Shown: piece by piece, positions 1 through 9,941 of the stretch
Layout: every line of letters begins with the position of its first letter
Numbering within the stretch: position 1 is the stretch's first letter
From: Pyrinomonadaceae bacterium
GTDB taxonomy: Bacteria; Acidobacteriota; Blastocatellia; Pyrinomonadales; Pyrinomonadaceae
Assembly (NCBI GenBank): GCA_019186825.1
Contig: JABARP010000022.1
Coordinates: 1-64,000, forward strand
Direction: 5' to 3'
DNA: 64,000 bases
Made by a program: the position numbers and the translations under genes
The notes under the pieces: generated by a model
Databases searched by the model: none
The model's input: only the letters and a program-made list of their open reading frames with translations
Told to the model about the DNA's origin: nothing

Positions 1-1
1 A

Positions 2-187
2 AAGGTCAGAAAGATGCGGTTCGGCCTCGGGAATACAGGCTCGGGGCACACGCTTGAAGAGGTCGGACAGCACTTTGCCGTTACACGCGAACGCATCCGC
101 CAGATCGAGGCAAAGGCTCTGCGTAAGCTGCGTCATCCATCGCGTTCACGCCGCCTCAAGGCCTTCCTCGAAGGCAAGCAAAACTAA
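2..187 (+). CDS. rpoD: RNA polymerase sigma-70 factor, C-terminal end (partial)
   Basis: The window opens inside this gene; about 61 in-frame codons remain before the TAA at 185-187. The visible part is sigma region 4.2, the helix-turn-helix that reads the -35 element: [20 protein letters not shown] followed by the basic tail [12 protein letters not shown]. The RERIRQIE recognition helix and the extension after it ([10 protein letters not shown]) are typical of group 1 housekeeping sigma factors, so rpoD is the best reading, although a group 2 paralogue cannot be excluded from the tail alone. A strong rho-independent terminator follows 27 bp after the stop. Confidence 0.85.
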   Translation, partial: KVRKMRFGLGNTGSGHTLEEVGQHFAVTRERIRQIEAKALRKLRHPSRSRRLKAFLEGKQN

Positions 188-213
188 GGGTTCATCTACG
201 TTTGTTTAGAAAG

Positions 214-249
214 AAGGTGCCGGGTTGATAAAACCTCGGCACCTTTTTT
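214..249 (+). terminator. Rho-independent terminator after the sigma factor gene
   Basis: The arms AAGGTGCCGGGTT and AACCTCGGCACCTT pair over about 12 bp with one bulge, around a short GATAA loop, and run into seven T. It ends the sigma factor transcript. It also lies just past the 3' end of the opposing ypdA gene. Confidence 0.85.
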
Positions 250-266
250 GACCTTTTCAGCAGCCG

Positions 267-1253
267 TCAAGCCGGGACAGACTTTATGCCCAACGCAAGC
301 CGAGGCACTAAAGCCTTTGCGGCGTCGATCGCTCCTTTGATGTGGCGTTGGTTGGTGAAATGTCCGGCGACGAAGATGCCGGGAACGTTCGTCTCGAACG
401 TCTCTTCCGAATAGACCGGAACCTCGCCGTACTTCCCCTGCTCGGTCGCAACGCCGAGATCCTTGAGCATGGTCAGGTCAGCGTCCGAACCGATGAGAAC
501 AAAAACAACGTCGGTCGGGATCGAAACCTTCTCGCCGGCCTCGCTTTCGAGTACCGTCTCGCCGACGCGAAATTCCACGATCCGTCCCAGATAGAAAAGG
601 CGCAGGCAGTGTTCGCCTAGAGCATTTTCGAGCGGCTGCTTTACCCAAAATTTGATGCAGCCTTGCTTTGGGTCGTTATTGGTCCAATCGTCGCGGAAGA
701 TGGCAAGCGTCGTGTCCGCACCTTCTTCAGCGAGGAACAGAGCGGCTTCGCCCGCAGAATTTCCGCCGCCGACAACAAGGGCTTTCTTGCGGACCCACGG
801 ATACGTCTCGCGGAAATGATCAAAGACGTGTGGCAGATCTTCGCCCGGGACATTCAGCTTGCGCGGATGATCCATCGCGCCGATCGCAAAAAGGACGTTG
901 TGGGCCGTGTATTCGCCCTTGTCGGTGCGAACGGAAAAAATGTGCGGTTCGATCTCTTGTACCGCAAGCACACTTTCCTCAGTTTGAATTTTCAGGTCGT
1001 TGTCGAGGGCGAAGCGGACGTAGTACGAGAGAAGTTCTTCGCGGGTCGGCTTTTCGCGTGCGGGCTTGAGCTCGCCCTCGGCGAACTCAAGCTCGTTCGT
1101 TGTCGAAAAGACCGTCAGGCCGACCGGATAATTGTAGATCGTGTTGCCGATAAGCCCTTTTTCGACAACGAGATAGTCGAGGCCCGCTCGCTCGGCTTCG
1201 TATGCTGCAGAAAGGCCTGCCGGGCCCGCACCGATGATCAAAAGGTCAAGCAT
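267..1253 (-). CDS. ypdA: YpdA-type bacillithiol disulfide reductase (FAD/NADPH oxidoreductase)
   Basis: A 328-residue flavoprotein of the thioredoxin-reductase-like fold. It has an N-terminal FAD-binding GAGPAGLSAA motif (residues 8-17), a central NADPH-binding GGGNSAGEAA motif (about 163-172) and a C-terminal FAD contact in GIFVAGHF. It has no CxxC redox pair, which separates it from true thioredoxin reductase. The segments GNTIYNYP, LLSYYVRF and MDHPRKLNVPGEDLPHVF match the YpdA/Bdr family, which reduces oxidised bacillithiol or bacillithiolated proteins. The start overlaps the 84-codon gene upstream by 8 bp, so the two are translationally linked, in turn behind lysS. The function is inferred from family; no bsh biosynthesis gene is in view. 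Confidence 0.82.
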   Translation of the reverse strand: MLDLLIIGAGPAGLSAAYEAERAGLDYLVVEKGLIGNTIYNYPVGLTVFSTTNELEFAEGELKPAREKPTREELLSYYVRFALDNDLKIQTEESVLAVQEIEPHIFSVRTDKGEYTAHNVLFAIGAMDHPRKLNVPGEDLPHVFDHFRETYPWVRKKALVVGGGNSAGEAALFLAEEGADTTLAIFRDDWTNNDPKQGCIKFWVKQPLENALGEHCLRLFYLGRIVEFRVGETVLESEAGEKVSIPTDVVFVLIGSDADLTMLKDLGVATEQGKYGEVPVYSEETFETNVPGIFVAGHFTNQRHIKGAIDAAKALVPRLALGIKSVPA

Positions 1254-1500
1254 CTTCGTACTGCTTCAGGGCGGCGATGAACACCTCGATCTGAGCCTTT
1301 GTGCTTTCGAGTTCGCGTTTTGATTCGAGGTAAGATTCCCACTGCATCGTTCCTGTAAGAGCTTTCAGCGTGTCTTCGTCGAGGGCGTGCGACATTACGA
1401 CGAGGAGGTCGCTGAGCTTTTCGTGCCCATCGAGGAGCGATTGAATGATCGTGTATGCGAGCTTTCCCTGCTCGGCCGGGATCGCGGAGTCGGTGCTCAT
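1246..1500 (-). CDS. Small helical protein of unknown function
   Basis: An 84-residue acidic, apparently all-helical protein without a signal peptide, membrane segment or recognisable motif. It is trusted as a gene because of its packing: its ATG overlaps the lysS stop by 4 bp (ATGA type), and its stop overlaps the ypdA start by 8 bp. It therefore sits in a lysS-orf-ypdA operon and is likely made in fixed ratio with its neighbours. The pattern [25 protein letters not shown] suggests a short coiled-coil hairpin. I do not recognise the family. Confidence 0.7.
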   Translation of the reverse strand: MSTDSAIPAEQGKLAYTIIQSLLDGHEKLSDLLVVMSHALDEDTLKALTGTMQWESYLESKRELESTKAQIEVFIAALKQYEDA

Positions 1501-3308
1501 TCGTCGTCCTCCGTCGATTCGGCTTCCTGCTTTCTTTCGGGTCGCATATGCGGGAACAGGATGACGTCGCGGATCGAATGTTTGTTCGTTAAGAGCATTA
1601 CCAGGCGGTCGATACCAATGCCGATGCCCGCTGCCGGCGGCATCCCGTAGCTCAACGCACGGACATAGTCCTCATCGAGCACCATCGCCTCGTCATCGCC
1701 GCGTTCGCGTGCCTCGGCCTGATCGACAAAACGCTCGTACTGCTCACGCGGGTCGTTCAGCTCGCTAAAGCCGTTCGCAACCTCCATCCCGTTTATGAAC
1801 AGCTCAAAACGCTCAGCGATCTGCGGATCTTCAGGCGAAGCCTTCGAAAGCGGCGAGATGGATTTCGGATAGTCGATGATGAAGGTCGGTTGAATAAGAT
1901 TCGGCTCGACAACGATGTCGAAGAGTTGTTCAATCTCTCCCCCCGACTCGTGTTCGGTCTGCATCAGCTTATCGACACCCTCCCAAATCCTTTGTTTCGC
2001 CAGAGGATAACTTTGAGAATGTTGACTGAGACTCCCGTCTGTTTCGGCAATAAATACACGCCGGACGTATTGCGTAAATTTAGAAAGCCGCAATGGATCT
2101 GACAAATCTTGGGGGATGTCTTGGTCTTGCAGCTTCCAACGTTCGGGGAAGTGCCGAATGATGGCATCTCGCATTGCAATGCGCTCAAACTTAGAGAAGT
2201 TGATCTTTTTCCCCTCATACTCGACGACGAGGCCGCCGGTTGCCTTCATCACACTTTTCTGGATGAGCTTTTCGCAGAAATCCATCATCCCGTTGACGTT
2301 CATATACGCACAGTAGAATTCGAGCATCGTGAACTCGGGATTGTGCTTGTATGAGATGCCTTCGTTACGGAAATTGCGATTCAGCTCGTACACCTTTTCA
2401 AAGCCGCCAACGAGCAGACGCTTTAGGTAAAGCTCAGGCGCGATGCGTGCGTAAAGGGCAATGTCGAGGGCGTTGTGATGCGTTTTGAAGGGTTTTGCGG
2501 CTGCACCGGTCGCCTTCGGCGTGAGCATCGGCGTCTCGACCTCGATGTAGCCGTTGTCCTCGAGGAAGTGGCGAATGGATGAGATGGTCTTTGCCCGCAC
2601 CTCGAATGTTTCGCGTGTCGAAAGCTCATGCTTTTCACCCGCCATTTCCACACGGAGGCTCGACGCGATCAGGTCGAGATATCGCTTTCGCTGCTTTATC
2701 TCGGCATCTTCGATACCGTGGACCTTGTCGGGCATCGGCGAGAGAGCCTTCGATAGAAAAGTTAGCCGCTCGACGTGAACACTCACTTCGCCCGTGTTCG
2801 TCACGAACAAATATCCTTCGACGCCGATCAGGTCACCGTGGTCAAGTATCTGCCACGCTTCCCACGCGGTTTCAGGTTCGCGGTCGGCCCCGCCATCATT
2901 CCTTGCGAGTGTGAACTGCCCTTTCTTTGCGTATATTTGCAGCTTCTCGCGGCCATCGGTCAGGTGAACGAAGTTTCCACGGATCGGCGTTGCCACACGC
3001 CCTGCGATGCGGACGCCGCCGAGCTCTTTGAGCGTTTCGTTGAGCTTGTCTTTCAACTCTGCGGGCGGACGCGTTCCAGGCTCAAGAGTCGCACGCACGT
3101 CGGCCATTTCTTTCGCCGCAGCGGCAACGGGGCCAAATGCCTTTAGATTCGAGATCGTGTCTTCGTTTCCAGACAAGGACGAACGATCGAATTTATTCGG
3201 ATACGCATTTCCGACCAGTTCGATAAACCGTGCGAGATGCTCGCCGCGAGCCTCGGTCTGGTCGTTGGGGACAACAATTTCGTCAAATGAAGGTAATGTC
3301 ATCGGCAA
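1497..3308 (-). CDS. lysS: Lysyl-tRNA synthetase, class II, enlarged
   Basis: Charges tRNA-Lys with lysine in the cytoplasm. The anticodon-binding OB fold is at about residues 95-185 ([18 protein letters not shown]). The class II catalytic core carries motif 2 ([12 protein letters not shown]) and motif 3 near the C-terminus ([11 protein letters not shown]). The protein is 603 residues against roughly 490-510 in most bacteria. The extra length comes from about 50 residues ahead of the OB fold and from an enlarged insertion at about residues 370-450, before [11 protein letters not shown]. The DNA of that insertion is more AT-rich and uses different codons from the rest of the gene. The first gene of the lysS-orf84-ypdA operon. 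Identity is certain; the role of the insertions is unknown. Confidence 0.95.
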   Translation of the reverse strand: MPMTLPSFDEIVVPNDQTEARGEHLARFIELVGNAYPNKFDRSSLSGNEDTISNLKAFGPVAAAAKEMADVRATLEPGTRPPAELKDKLNETLKELGGVRIAGRVATPIRGNFVHLTDGREKLQIYAKKGQFTLARNDGGADREPETAWEAWQILDHGDLIGVEGYLFVTNTGEVSVHVERLTFLSKALSPMPDKVHGIEDAEIKQRKRYLDLIASSLRVEMAGEKHELSTRETFEVRAKTISSIRHFLEDNGYIEVETPMLTPKATGAAAKPFKTHHNALDIALYARIAPELYLKRLLVGGFEKVYELNRNFRNEGISYKHNPEFTMLEFYCAYMNVNGMMDFCEKLIQKSVMKATGGLVVEYEGKKINFSKFERIAMRDAIIRHFPERWKLQDQDIPQDLSDPLRLSKFTQYVRRVFIAETDGSLSQHSQSYPLAKQRIWEGVDKLMQTEHESGGEIEQLFDIVVEPNLIQPTFIIDYPKSISPLSKASPEDPQIAERFELFINGMEVANGFSELNDPREQYERFVDQAEARERGDDEAMVLDEDYVRALSYGMPPAAGIGIGIDRLVMLLTNKHSIRDVILFPHMRPERKQEAESTEDDE

Positions 3309-3473
3309 AACTTTAGTTTAATCAAAGTTTACGAGATTTTGAAACTTGACGGGCGGCTGACACAGCTTAGGATTTTGCCCCGCGGGTGATAGAGTTTAAT
3401 CATCGAAACGGAAAGATCCGCACAAGGCCCCTCAAAAGGCTTTGGCGCGGGATTTTTGCGTCTCGAAGTGTTT

Positions 3474-6400
3474 ATGGGCGACTCTCTCGCTTCCGCAATT
3501 GAATACGTCAAGGACGGCGCGCGCCTGCTGTCAGTGAGCGGCCTTACGACGCCCTCAGCACGTGCGTACTTTGTTACGCGTCTGTTCACGGGCACTGGGC
3601 GACGCATTGCATTCATAACATCGTCGAATAACGAAGCGGAAGAGTACGCGGACGAGATCGGATCATTCTCGAAGATCGTTTCCTCGAATTCCGTCGCCGT
3701 CGGCCTGCTTCCCGCCTTTGAGAGCGACCCGTATTCAGGAACTTCGCCGCACGCCGGCACCAAAGAGACGCGTGCCTTGACGCTTTTCAACCTTGCGAAT
3801 GACGCGATCGACATCGCGATTCTACCGGTCCGCTCTCTTCTTTTTCGTACACCCGAAGGGAGCGAAATTCGAGATCTCGGCATTTTCCTTAAAACCGGAG
3901 ACTGGTTCGAGCCGACCGAGGTGCGTAAAAAGCTGATCGCTAGCGGTTACCTTTTGGAAGATCCGGTTGCGGGACAAGGGCAATATTCGTTTCGCGGCGG
4001 CATCGTAGATATATGGCCTGCAGGAGCAGACGAGCCGGTTCGCGTAGAATTCTTCGGCGATGAGATCGAATCCATGCGGAAGTTCGACCCTGAAACGCAG
4101 CGTTCGGTCGATCACATCTCAGAGATCGTCGTGCCGCCGATGCGTGCCTATGCCATTTCTAACGACACGTTTCGCGAATGGGCGGCTGAAGCGAAAGATC
4201 ACTGGCGCGACGCGAAGTATCAACGAAACCTAGCCGACCGAACTTCGTTCGCCAAAGAGGGCGAAGATTTCAGCGGTTGGGAATATCAGCTTCCGCTTGT
4301 GCAGCCGTTGTCTTCATCGGCATTCGACCACCTAAAGGATTTCGTTTTTGTTTTTGACGAACCTGCGCTGATCGAAACAACCGCACGCACGCTTCACGAA
4401 CACCTCGAAGCTCGATTCGAAGCCGTTGATGCCGATGGCGATATCGCTCTCGAACCAAAACACTTGTTCTTAAGCCTAGAAGAACTTCGCGAAAGGATCA
4501 TCACGGCTCCTCGGCTTGAGCTTCGAGCGCTCGGGCGCAGCGATTCGGCGGTAGATGCTGAGTTCATTGTTGACGGAGCGATCGAGGGAAATTCAAAGCT
4601 CGCGTTCCTGTTCGTGAGCGACGAAAAAGAGACGGAGATCGAACTTCGTTCTCAGGTCGCACGCAAATATCGCGGCGATCTCGCGGCACTCGCTGCTGAC
4701 CTGAAGAGAGATGCGGCCACGCCTACCTTCGTGCTTGAGACCGTCGGCATGGCACAGCGTTTCGGCGAGATCCTGGATCAATACGAAGTGACTTTCTCGG
4801 GCAGAGATATCCGCGTTGGGCATGTTGCCGCCGGATTCTCGATGCCAAATGAAGGCATTTCATTCCTCTCGGAAACAGACATCTTCGGCGAAACGTCGGT
4901 CGCCGAGCCGGTCGAACCCAAACGTCGAAAGAGCCTTCTCGGGGCATTTATCTCCGACTTTCGAGACTTAAAGCCCGGCGATTTCGTCGTGCACGTCGAT
5001 CACGGGATCGGACGTTTTGCGGGCCTCGAAACGATTACGACGCAAGGCAGCGAGCGTGAATTCATGCTGCTCGTCTATGCCGACGACGCCAAGCTGTTCG
5101 TCCCCGTCGAGCGTGCGGACCTCATCTCACGTTATTCGTCGGGCGAAGCGGCTGCCCCAACGCTCGATCGTCTCGGCGGAATCGGCTGGCAAAAGACCAA
5201 GGCAAAGGCAAAGCGCGCCATGCGCGATATGGCGGACGAGCTTCTAAAGCTTTATGCCGAACGAAAGCTCGTTACAGGCCACGCGTTCCCGCCCGATATG
5301 CCGTGGCAGCATGAATTCGAGGACGCTTTTCCCTACGACCTGACCGCCGATCAGGCGGCCTCGATCGAAGCCGTGAAAAGCGATATGGAAACGCCTTCGC
5401 CAATGGACCGGCTGATCGTCGGCGACGTCGGCTACGGCAAGACGGAGGTCGCGATGCGTGCCGTTTTCAAGGCGGTGATGGACGGCAAACAGGCCGCCGT
5501 TCTGACGCCAACGACCGTGCTTGCGTACCAGCATTATGAGACGTTCAAAAAGCGGTTTGCGGCGTTCCCTGTGAAGGTCGAGCTGCTCTCGCGCTTTCGC
5601 ACAGCCAAAGAGCAGAAGCAGGTTGTTGAATCGGCCGCAAAGGGCGAGATCGATGTGCTTATCGGCACGCATCGGATACTTTCAACCGACGTCAAGCTAC
5701 CAAAGCTCGGCCTCGTTGTTATCGACGAAGAACAGCGTTTCGGCGTCGGCCACAAAGAGAAACTCAAGCAGCTTAAGAAAAAGGTCGATGTCCTTACGCT
5801 CTCTGCGACGCCGATCCCGCGGACGCTGAATATGTCGCTTCTCGGAATGCGCGATATGTCCGTGATCGAAACACCGCCGCGCGACCGCCTTGCGATCAAC
5901 ACGCAGGTCGTGCAATTCTCCGAAAGCGTGATCCGCTCGGCGATCGAACTCGAACTCGCGCGAGGCGGGCAAGTTTTTGTGATACACAACCGCATAGAGT
6001 CGATCGATTCGATCGCCGCCCTCATCGGCAAGATCGTTCCCGAAGCTCGTATTGCTATCGGGCACGGGCAAATGAACGAGTCCGAGATGGAACGCGTTAT
6101 GCTCGATTTTATCGATTACAAATACGACGTTCTTGTCGCGACAACGATCATCGAGAACGGCATCGATATACCGCGTGCGAACACGATCATCATCAATCGA
6201 GCCGATAACTACGGACTCTCACAGCTCTACCAGCTTCGCGGACGCGTCGGTAGATCGAATCGGCGGGCTTACGCGTATCTGTTGATCCCGAGCGAACTAG
6301 AGTTGACGCCGATCGCAAGAAGGCGGCTTTCTGCCATCAGGGAATTCTCGGACCTCGGGGCGGGATTTCGTCTTGCGGCGCTCGACCTCGAACTTCGCGG

Positions 6401-6950
6401 TGCCGGGAACATCCTGGGCGGACAGCAATCTGGACACCTCGACGCACTCGGCTTCGACCTTTACACGAAGATGCTCGAACGGACGATCGCCGAACTCAAA
6501 GGCGAAGAGGTCGCGGATGAGGTCGGTGTTTCCATCAATCTCGGCGTCGATGTTTCGATCCCGAAAGGCTACATTCAGGAGGCATCGCAGCGGCTGCGTA
6601 CGTATAAGAGGATCGCGTCGGCAGATTCGCGCGAGGCTCTTGATGCGATCCGAGGCGAGATCGAAGACCGTTATGGCCGGCTGCCGCGCGAGGTCGAAAA
6701 TCTGCTCGACTACGGCCGCTTGCGTCAGCTTGCCGAGCGCCTCCGCGTTGTTTCGATCGAAAAGGCAGGGGCCGCGATCGCGATCAAATGCGGCGAAACC
6801 ACGCGGATCGATCCGGAAAAACTGCTTCGCGCACTCGACAATGTCGAAGGAGCGAGCTTCTCGCCGAATGGCATCTTCCGAACGCCGGTGAAACCGGGCG
6901 AGACACCGATCATTACCGCAATCGACACGATAAGCTCTTTAGCTGCTTGA
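3474..6950 (+). CDS. mfd: Transcription-repair coupling factor Mfd
   Basis: A DNA translocase that removes RNA polymerase stalled at lesions and recruits UvrA. About 1,158 residues, the usual size. Order of domains: UvrB-like region at the N-terminus; RNA-polymerase-interacting CarD-like domain near residue 500 (GDFVVHVDHGIGRFAGLE); superfamily 2 helicase core with Walker A GDVGYGKTEVA (about 650), the DEEQRFGVGHKEK box (about 752), LSATPIPRTL, and motif VI QLRGRVGRS (about 922); then the C-terminal TRCF domain. The ATG at 3474 is preferred; in-frame GTG at 3468 and TTG at 3456 would add only a few residues, and none has a strong ribosome-binding site. It stands alone, divergent from lysS. 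Confidence 0.95.
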   Translation: MGDSLASAIEYVKDGARLLSVSGLTTPSARAYFVTRLFTGTGRRIAFITSSNNEAEEYADEIGSFSKIVSSNSVAVGLLPAFESDPYSGTSPHAGTKETRALTLFNLANDAIDIAILPVRSLLFRTPEGSEIRDLGIFLKTGDWFEPTEVRKKLIASGYLLEDPVAGQGQYSFRGGIVDIWPAGADEPVRVEFFGDEIESMRKFDPETQRSVDHISEIVVPPMRAYAISNDTFREWAAEAKDHWRDAKYQRNLADRTSFAKEGEDFSGWEYQLPLVQPLSSSAFDHLKDFVFVFDEPALIETTARTLHEHLEARFEAVDADGDIALEPKHLFLSLEELRERIITAPRLELRALGRSDSAVDAEFIVDGAIEGNSKLAFLFVSDEKETEIELRSQVARKYRGDLAALAADLKRDAATPTFVLETVGMAQRFGEILDQYEVTFSGRDIRVGHVAAGFSMPNEGISFLSETDIFGETSVAEPVEPKRRKSLLGAFISDFRDLKPGDFVVHVDHGIGRFAGLETITTQGSEREFMLLVYADDAKLFVPVERADLISRYSSGEAAAPTLDRLGGIGWQKTKAKAKRAMRDMADELLKLYAERKLVTGHAFPPDMPWQHEFEDAFPYDLTADQAASIEAVKSDMETPSPMDRLIVGDVGYGKTEVAMRAVFKAVMDGKQAAVLTPTTVLAYQHYETFKKRFAAFPVKVELLSRFRTAKEQKQVVESAAKGEIDVLIGTHRILSTDVKLPKLGLVVIDEEQRFGVGHKEKLKQLKKKVDVLTLSATPIPRTLNMSLLGMRDMSVIETPPRDRLAINTQVVQFSESVIRSAIELELARGGQVFVIHNRIESIDSIAALIGKIVPEARIAIGHGQMNESEMERVMLDFIDYKYDVLVATTIIENGIDIPRANTIIINRADNYGLSQLYQLRGRVGRSNRRAYAYLLIPSELELTPIARRRLSAIREFSDLGAGFRLAALDLELRGAGNILGGQQSGHLDALGFDLYTKMLERTIAELKGEEVADEVGVSINLGVDVSIPKGYIQEASQRLRTYKRIASADSREALDAIRGEIEDRYGRLPREVENLLDYGRLRQLAERLRVVSIEKAGAAIAIKCGETTRIDPEKLLRALDNVEGASFSPNGIFRTPVKPGETPIITAIDTISSLAA

Positions 6951-7195
6951 TTTACATTGAGGCCATGGAGTGATCGCGGCTACGGAATGATGGAAAGGAA
7001 ATGCGCATAACGCAACAAAGATCGTCGATCGGCGTTGTGGAGATCGCCGACTTTCAAACAAAATGGCGATTGACGTTCGTTCGCATAAAACTTACTCGCC
7101 GGCAATTGCATCAAATATTCCGGTTTGCAAATCCGTTCAGGTAAGGCTATAAACTTTCTTTTGCGCAAAGAAGTTTTTAGCTAAAGATCATAAAA

Positions 7196-8251
7196 ATGAA
7201 GTATATAAGAAGCACTATGGTAATCGGCCTCACGCTCGCCGCCCTCGGCACCTTCGCAACGGCCCAGGAGACAGCGACCCGTGTAGTTGACGAGGTAGTA
7301 GCGGTCGTAAACGACAGCGTCATCACGCTTTCGCGGGTCAAGAGCGTCAAGAAGGACCTTGTCGATTCATACGTCAAAGAAGGCAAAACGCCCGAAGAAG
7401 CTAAACGGCTCGTTGACGAGAAAGAGGGCGAGCTGATCGCGAACCTCATCAATGAGGAGCTTCTGATGCAAAAGGCAAAAGAGGTCGGACTCGATTCTTC
7501 GATCGAAGCCGACATCAACGCCCGTTTTGTCCAGATCATGAAGGACAACAACCTGAAGACCATCGATGCGCTCTACCAGATGATGCGATCGCAGGGCTAC
7601 GAGCCGGATGACATCAAAGAGAACTGGCGTACGCAAGCGACCCGCGACAAGGTGATCCAGGAGCTTGTGCAAAAGAAGGTCTTCTGGGAAGCGACGCCAA
7701 AAGAGCTAAAGGATTATTTTGAAGCCCACAAGGCAAAGTTCATAAAGCCGGAGACCGTTTCATATAGTGAGATCTACCTCGGTTTTGCAGGCCGTGACGA
7801 AGCTGCGGTCCGCGCAAAGGCAAAGGAGATATATGATGAGCTGAAGAAGGGCGTGAGCTTTGACGAACTTGCCAAAGCGAATTCCGACCCGGGCATCGTT
7901 ACGGAAGGTGCCGGCAAAGCCGAGAAAGTGGCGGTGAATACGCTAACCGACGTCGTCAAGAAACCGATCGCGGGCATCAAGCCGGGCGATTTCACGCTTC
8001 CCTTTGAAGTTCAGAAGATGGGTATCGTTATCCTGCGCATCGACGCACGCGAAGCGGCCGGCTCAGAATCAACTTTCGATGAAAATGCTGTCCGTCTTGC
8101 GATCCTGCAGGAAAAAGGCCCCGAAGCTCAGAAGAAGTTTATGACAAACCTGCGGACGGAAGCCTATATCAAGATCAACGACACGTACCGCCCGATCGTC
8201 TCGCCGCTTCTTTACGCAGACGAGCGAAAAGAAACAAAAGGTTCGCATTAG
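7196..8251 (+). CDS. SurA-like periplasmic chaperone / parvulin peptidyl-prolyl isomerase
   Basis: A 351-residue exported protein. A signal peptide ends at about residue 24 (ATAQ-ET). The next 140 residues form the helical SurA N-terminal chaperone region (DEVVAVVNDSVITLSRV, then LINEELLMQKAKEVG), followed by a parvulin/rotamase-like segment at about 180-290 (VSYSEIYLGFAGRDE, GVSFDELAKANSDPG). Family members assist folding of outer-membrane proteins. The rotamase part is degenerate in its central stretch, so chaperone activity is more likely than catalysis. It is a single-gene unit closed by a strong terminator 20 bp after the stop. Confidence 0.8.
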   Translation: MKYIRSTMVIGLTLAALGTFATAQETATRVVDEVVAVVNDSVITLSRVKSVKKDLVDSYVKEGKTPEEAKRLVDEKEGELIANLINEELLMQKAKEVGLDSSIEADINARFVQIMKDNNLKTIDALYQMMRSQGYEPDDIKENWRTQATRDKVIQELVQKKVFWEATPKELKDYFEAHKAKFIKPETVSYSEIYLGFAGRDEAAVRAKAKEIYDELKKGVSFDELAKANSDPGIVTEGAGKAEKVAVNTLTDVVKKPIAGIKPGDFTLPFEVQKMGIVILRIDAREAAGSESTFDENAVRLAILQEKGPEAQKKFMTNLRTEAYIKINDTYRPIVSPLLYADERKETKGSH

Positions 8252-8270
8252 GATGCGGAAATTACAGACT

Positions 8271-8299
8271 AAGGGCGGCCGGAGGCCGCCCTTTTTTTG
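8271..8299 (+). terminator. Rho-independent terminator after the SurA-like gene
   Basis: A perfect 8 bp GC stem (GGGCGGCC / GGCCGCCC) with a GGA loop, flanked by AA on the left and a run of seven T on the right. Confidence 0.9.
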
Positions 8300-8310
8300 T
8301 TTCGCGAGTT

Positions 8311-8790
8311 TTATTTTGAACCGAGAACGTCTTTAAGAGCGTCGCGGTAGAGCTCTGCCTTTTTGAGCGCTCGTTGCGCTTGCGGATGATCAGGTTTGTA
8401 CGTGCGAAGGAGGCGATTGAGTTCGGTCTCGACCTCGGCGCGGCGGACGATCAGCTTGCCAAGAGCGAGCGTAAGTTTCTGCACATCGTCAGGGCGAACG
8501 GCGAAGAGGCGGTCAATATCCTTTGAAAGCGTCGCGAGTTCAAAGCGAGCGTCGATCACCTTTGGATTCTGATCCGTATAGTCATCAGCGAATGAGAGCA
8601 GATCGGCCTCAAGCTCGGTCTTTCGAAGTAAAACTTCCGCATACGCGGGCGAAGATTTGATCGGGCCCGGGTCGCTCGACCGAACAGGCGTCGCAGACGG
8701 CTTCGGCTGCGGTGTTTGTGCCGAAACACCGTACGCGCCCGCGACCACGATGAACGCGGAAAGAAAGCCGGCTCTCAAGAAACGGTTCAT
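8311..8790 (-). CDS. Secreted helical protein of unknown function
   Basis: A 159-residue protein starting at the ATG at 8790, which follows an AAGAGA site and begins a clear signal peptide (NRFLRAGFLSAFIVVAGAYGVSAQ). A longer in-frame start at 8853 would overlap dusB by 53 bp and add a basic leader that makes no sense as a signal. The mature part begins with a Pro/Ser/Thr-rich linker and continues as long amphipathic helices, probably a coiled-coil pair (residues about 50-150). NPKVIDARFELATL and YKPDHPQAQRAL recall the short helical repeats near the membrane in polysaccharide chain-length regulators, but this likeness is weak. Directly downstream of dusB with a 10 bp gap, so probably co-transcribed. 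Confidence 0.75.
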   Translation of the reverse strand: MNRFLRAGFLSAFIVVAGAYGVSAQTPQPKPSATPVRSSDPGPIKSSPAYAEVLLRKTELEADLLSFADDYTDQNPKVIDARFELATLSKDIDRLFAVRPDDVQKLTLALGKLIVRRAEVETELNRLLRTYKPDHPQAQRALKKAELYRDALKDVLGSK

Positions 8791-8800
8791 TTCTCTTACT

Positions 8801-9862
8801 CTAAAGCCCATAGAATGCACCTGCCGAGCAGGACTCCAACTGCGGCGGCTCATCTTTTTCGATACGTCCGTCGCCGAACATTTCGCCTCGCTGCAAGGTC
8901 CCGAAATATGTAGAAATGTTCATCAAGATCTCGTCCGCCGAGTGCGAATGATAGAGCGTTTGGCGGAACTGTGCCCCACCGGGCAACCCTTTCGTAAATT
9001 GACCGGCGAGCTGCTTCATCTTGCCGAGAGCGACGATCTCGGGCATCTCTTCGCGACACATTCCAAAGAATTCGAGCAGAGCGGATTTCTTTTCTTCGAC
9101 ATCAGGCTGATACGGTTCGCGGCCTTCGATGACGTCCTGGAACTGACGGAATATCCACGGATTCTGCATTGCACCGCGGCCGATCAGGATGCCGTCAACG
9201 CCGGTCTCACGCCAGCACTTCAAACCGTATTCGATCGAGGTGATGTCACCGTTGCCCGAAACCGGGATCGACACCGCCTCCTTCACCTGGCGAATGATAG
9301 CCCAATTTGCGAAGCCTTTGTAGCCCTGTTCGCGTGTGCGGCCGTGTACCTGTATGTGTTCGACGCCGCATTGCTCTGCCATTTTTGCGATATCGACGAC
9401 GTTGATCGTGGATTCGGAGTAGCCGGTTCGCACCTTTAGCGTTAGCGGGATCGAGATCGATCGCTTTATCTCGCGCAGGATCAGTTCAAGCTGCTTCGGT
9501 TCGCGCAAAAGGCCTGAGCCGCCGCCGTTCCGCACAACTTTCGGTGCCGGACAGCCGCAATTTACGTCGACGATGTCGGCTCCGACCTCTTCGGCCATCT
9601 CGGCACCCATTGCCATTCGCTCAGGACGTCCGCCGAAGATCTGCACGGCAAATGGACGCTCTTCCTCGTCGAAATGCATCTGACGTTTTGACTTCGGATT
9701 ACCGCGCGTCAGGCCCTCGACCGAGATGAATTCCGACACGACAAGCCCTACGCCGCCGCGCCGCTTTATCAAGCGACGAAACGTGTAATCCGTCACACCC
9801 GCCATCGGCGAGAGTATCAACGGCGGGTCGATCTCGATGTCTCTTACTTTGAAGGGCCTCAT
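8801..9862 (-). CDS. dusB: tRNA-dihydrouridine synthase
   Basis: An FMN-dependent enzyme that reduces uridines in the tRNA D-loop. The TIM-barrel signature is complete: LSPMAGVTDYTFRRL at the start, VDVNCGCPAPKVVRNGGGSG (substrate and FMN region with the catalytic Cys), LTLKVRTGY, HIQVHGRTREQGYKG, and PVSGNGDI followed by GILIGRGAMQNPWIF (phosphate binding). At 353 residues it is the usual length. The conserved VNCGCP and VRNGGGSGLL segments fit the DusB group best. The first gene of a two-gene unit with the small secreted protein. Confidence 0.93.
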   Translation of the reverse strand: MRPFKVRDIEIDPPLILSPMAGVTDYTFRRLIKRRGGVGLVVSEFISVEGLTRGNPKSKRQMHFDEEERPFAVQIFGGRPERMAMGAEMAEEVGADIVDVNCGCPAPKVVRNGGGSGLLREPKQLELILREIKRSISIPLTLKVRTGYSESTINVVDIAKMAEQCGVEHIQVHGRTREQGYKGFANWAIIRQVKEAVSIPVSGNGDITSIEYGLKCWRETGVDGILIGRGAMQNPWIFRQFQDVIEGREPYQPDVEEKKSALLEFFGMCREEMPEIVALGKMKQLAGQFTKGLPGGAQFRQTLYHSHSADEILMNISTYFGTLQRGEMFGDGRIEKDEPPQLESCSAGAFYGL

Positions 9863-9941
9863 CAGGTCAAAGGACTATTTTACAACAGGCATGACCGATA
9901 TTCATTAAGTTTTACGGGTATGGGAGGGGTCGACCGCCTTT

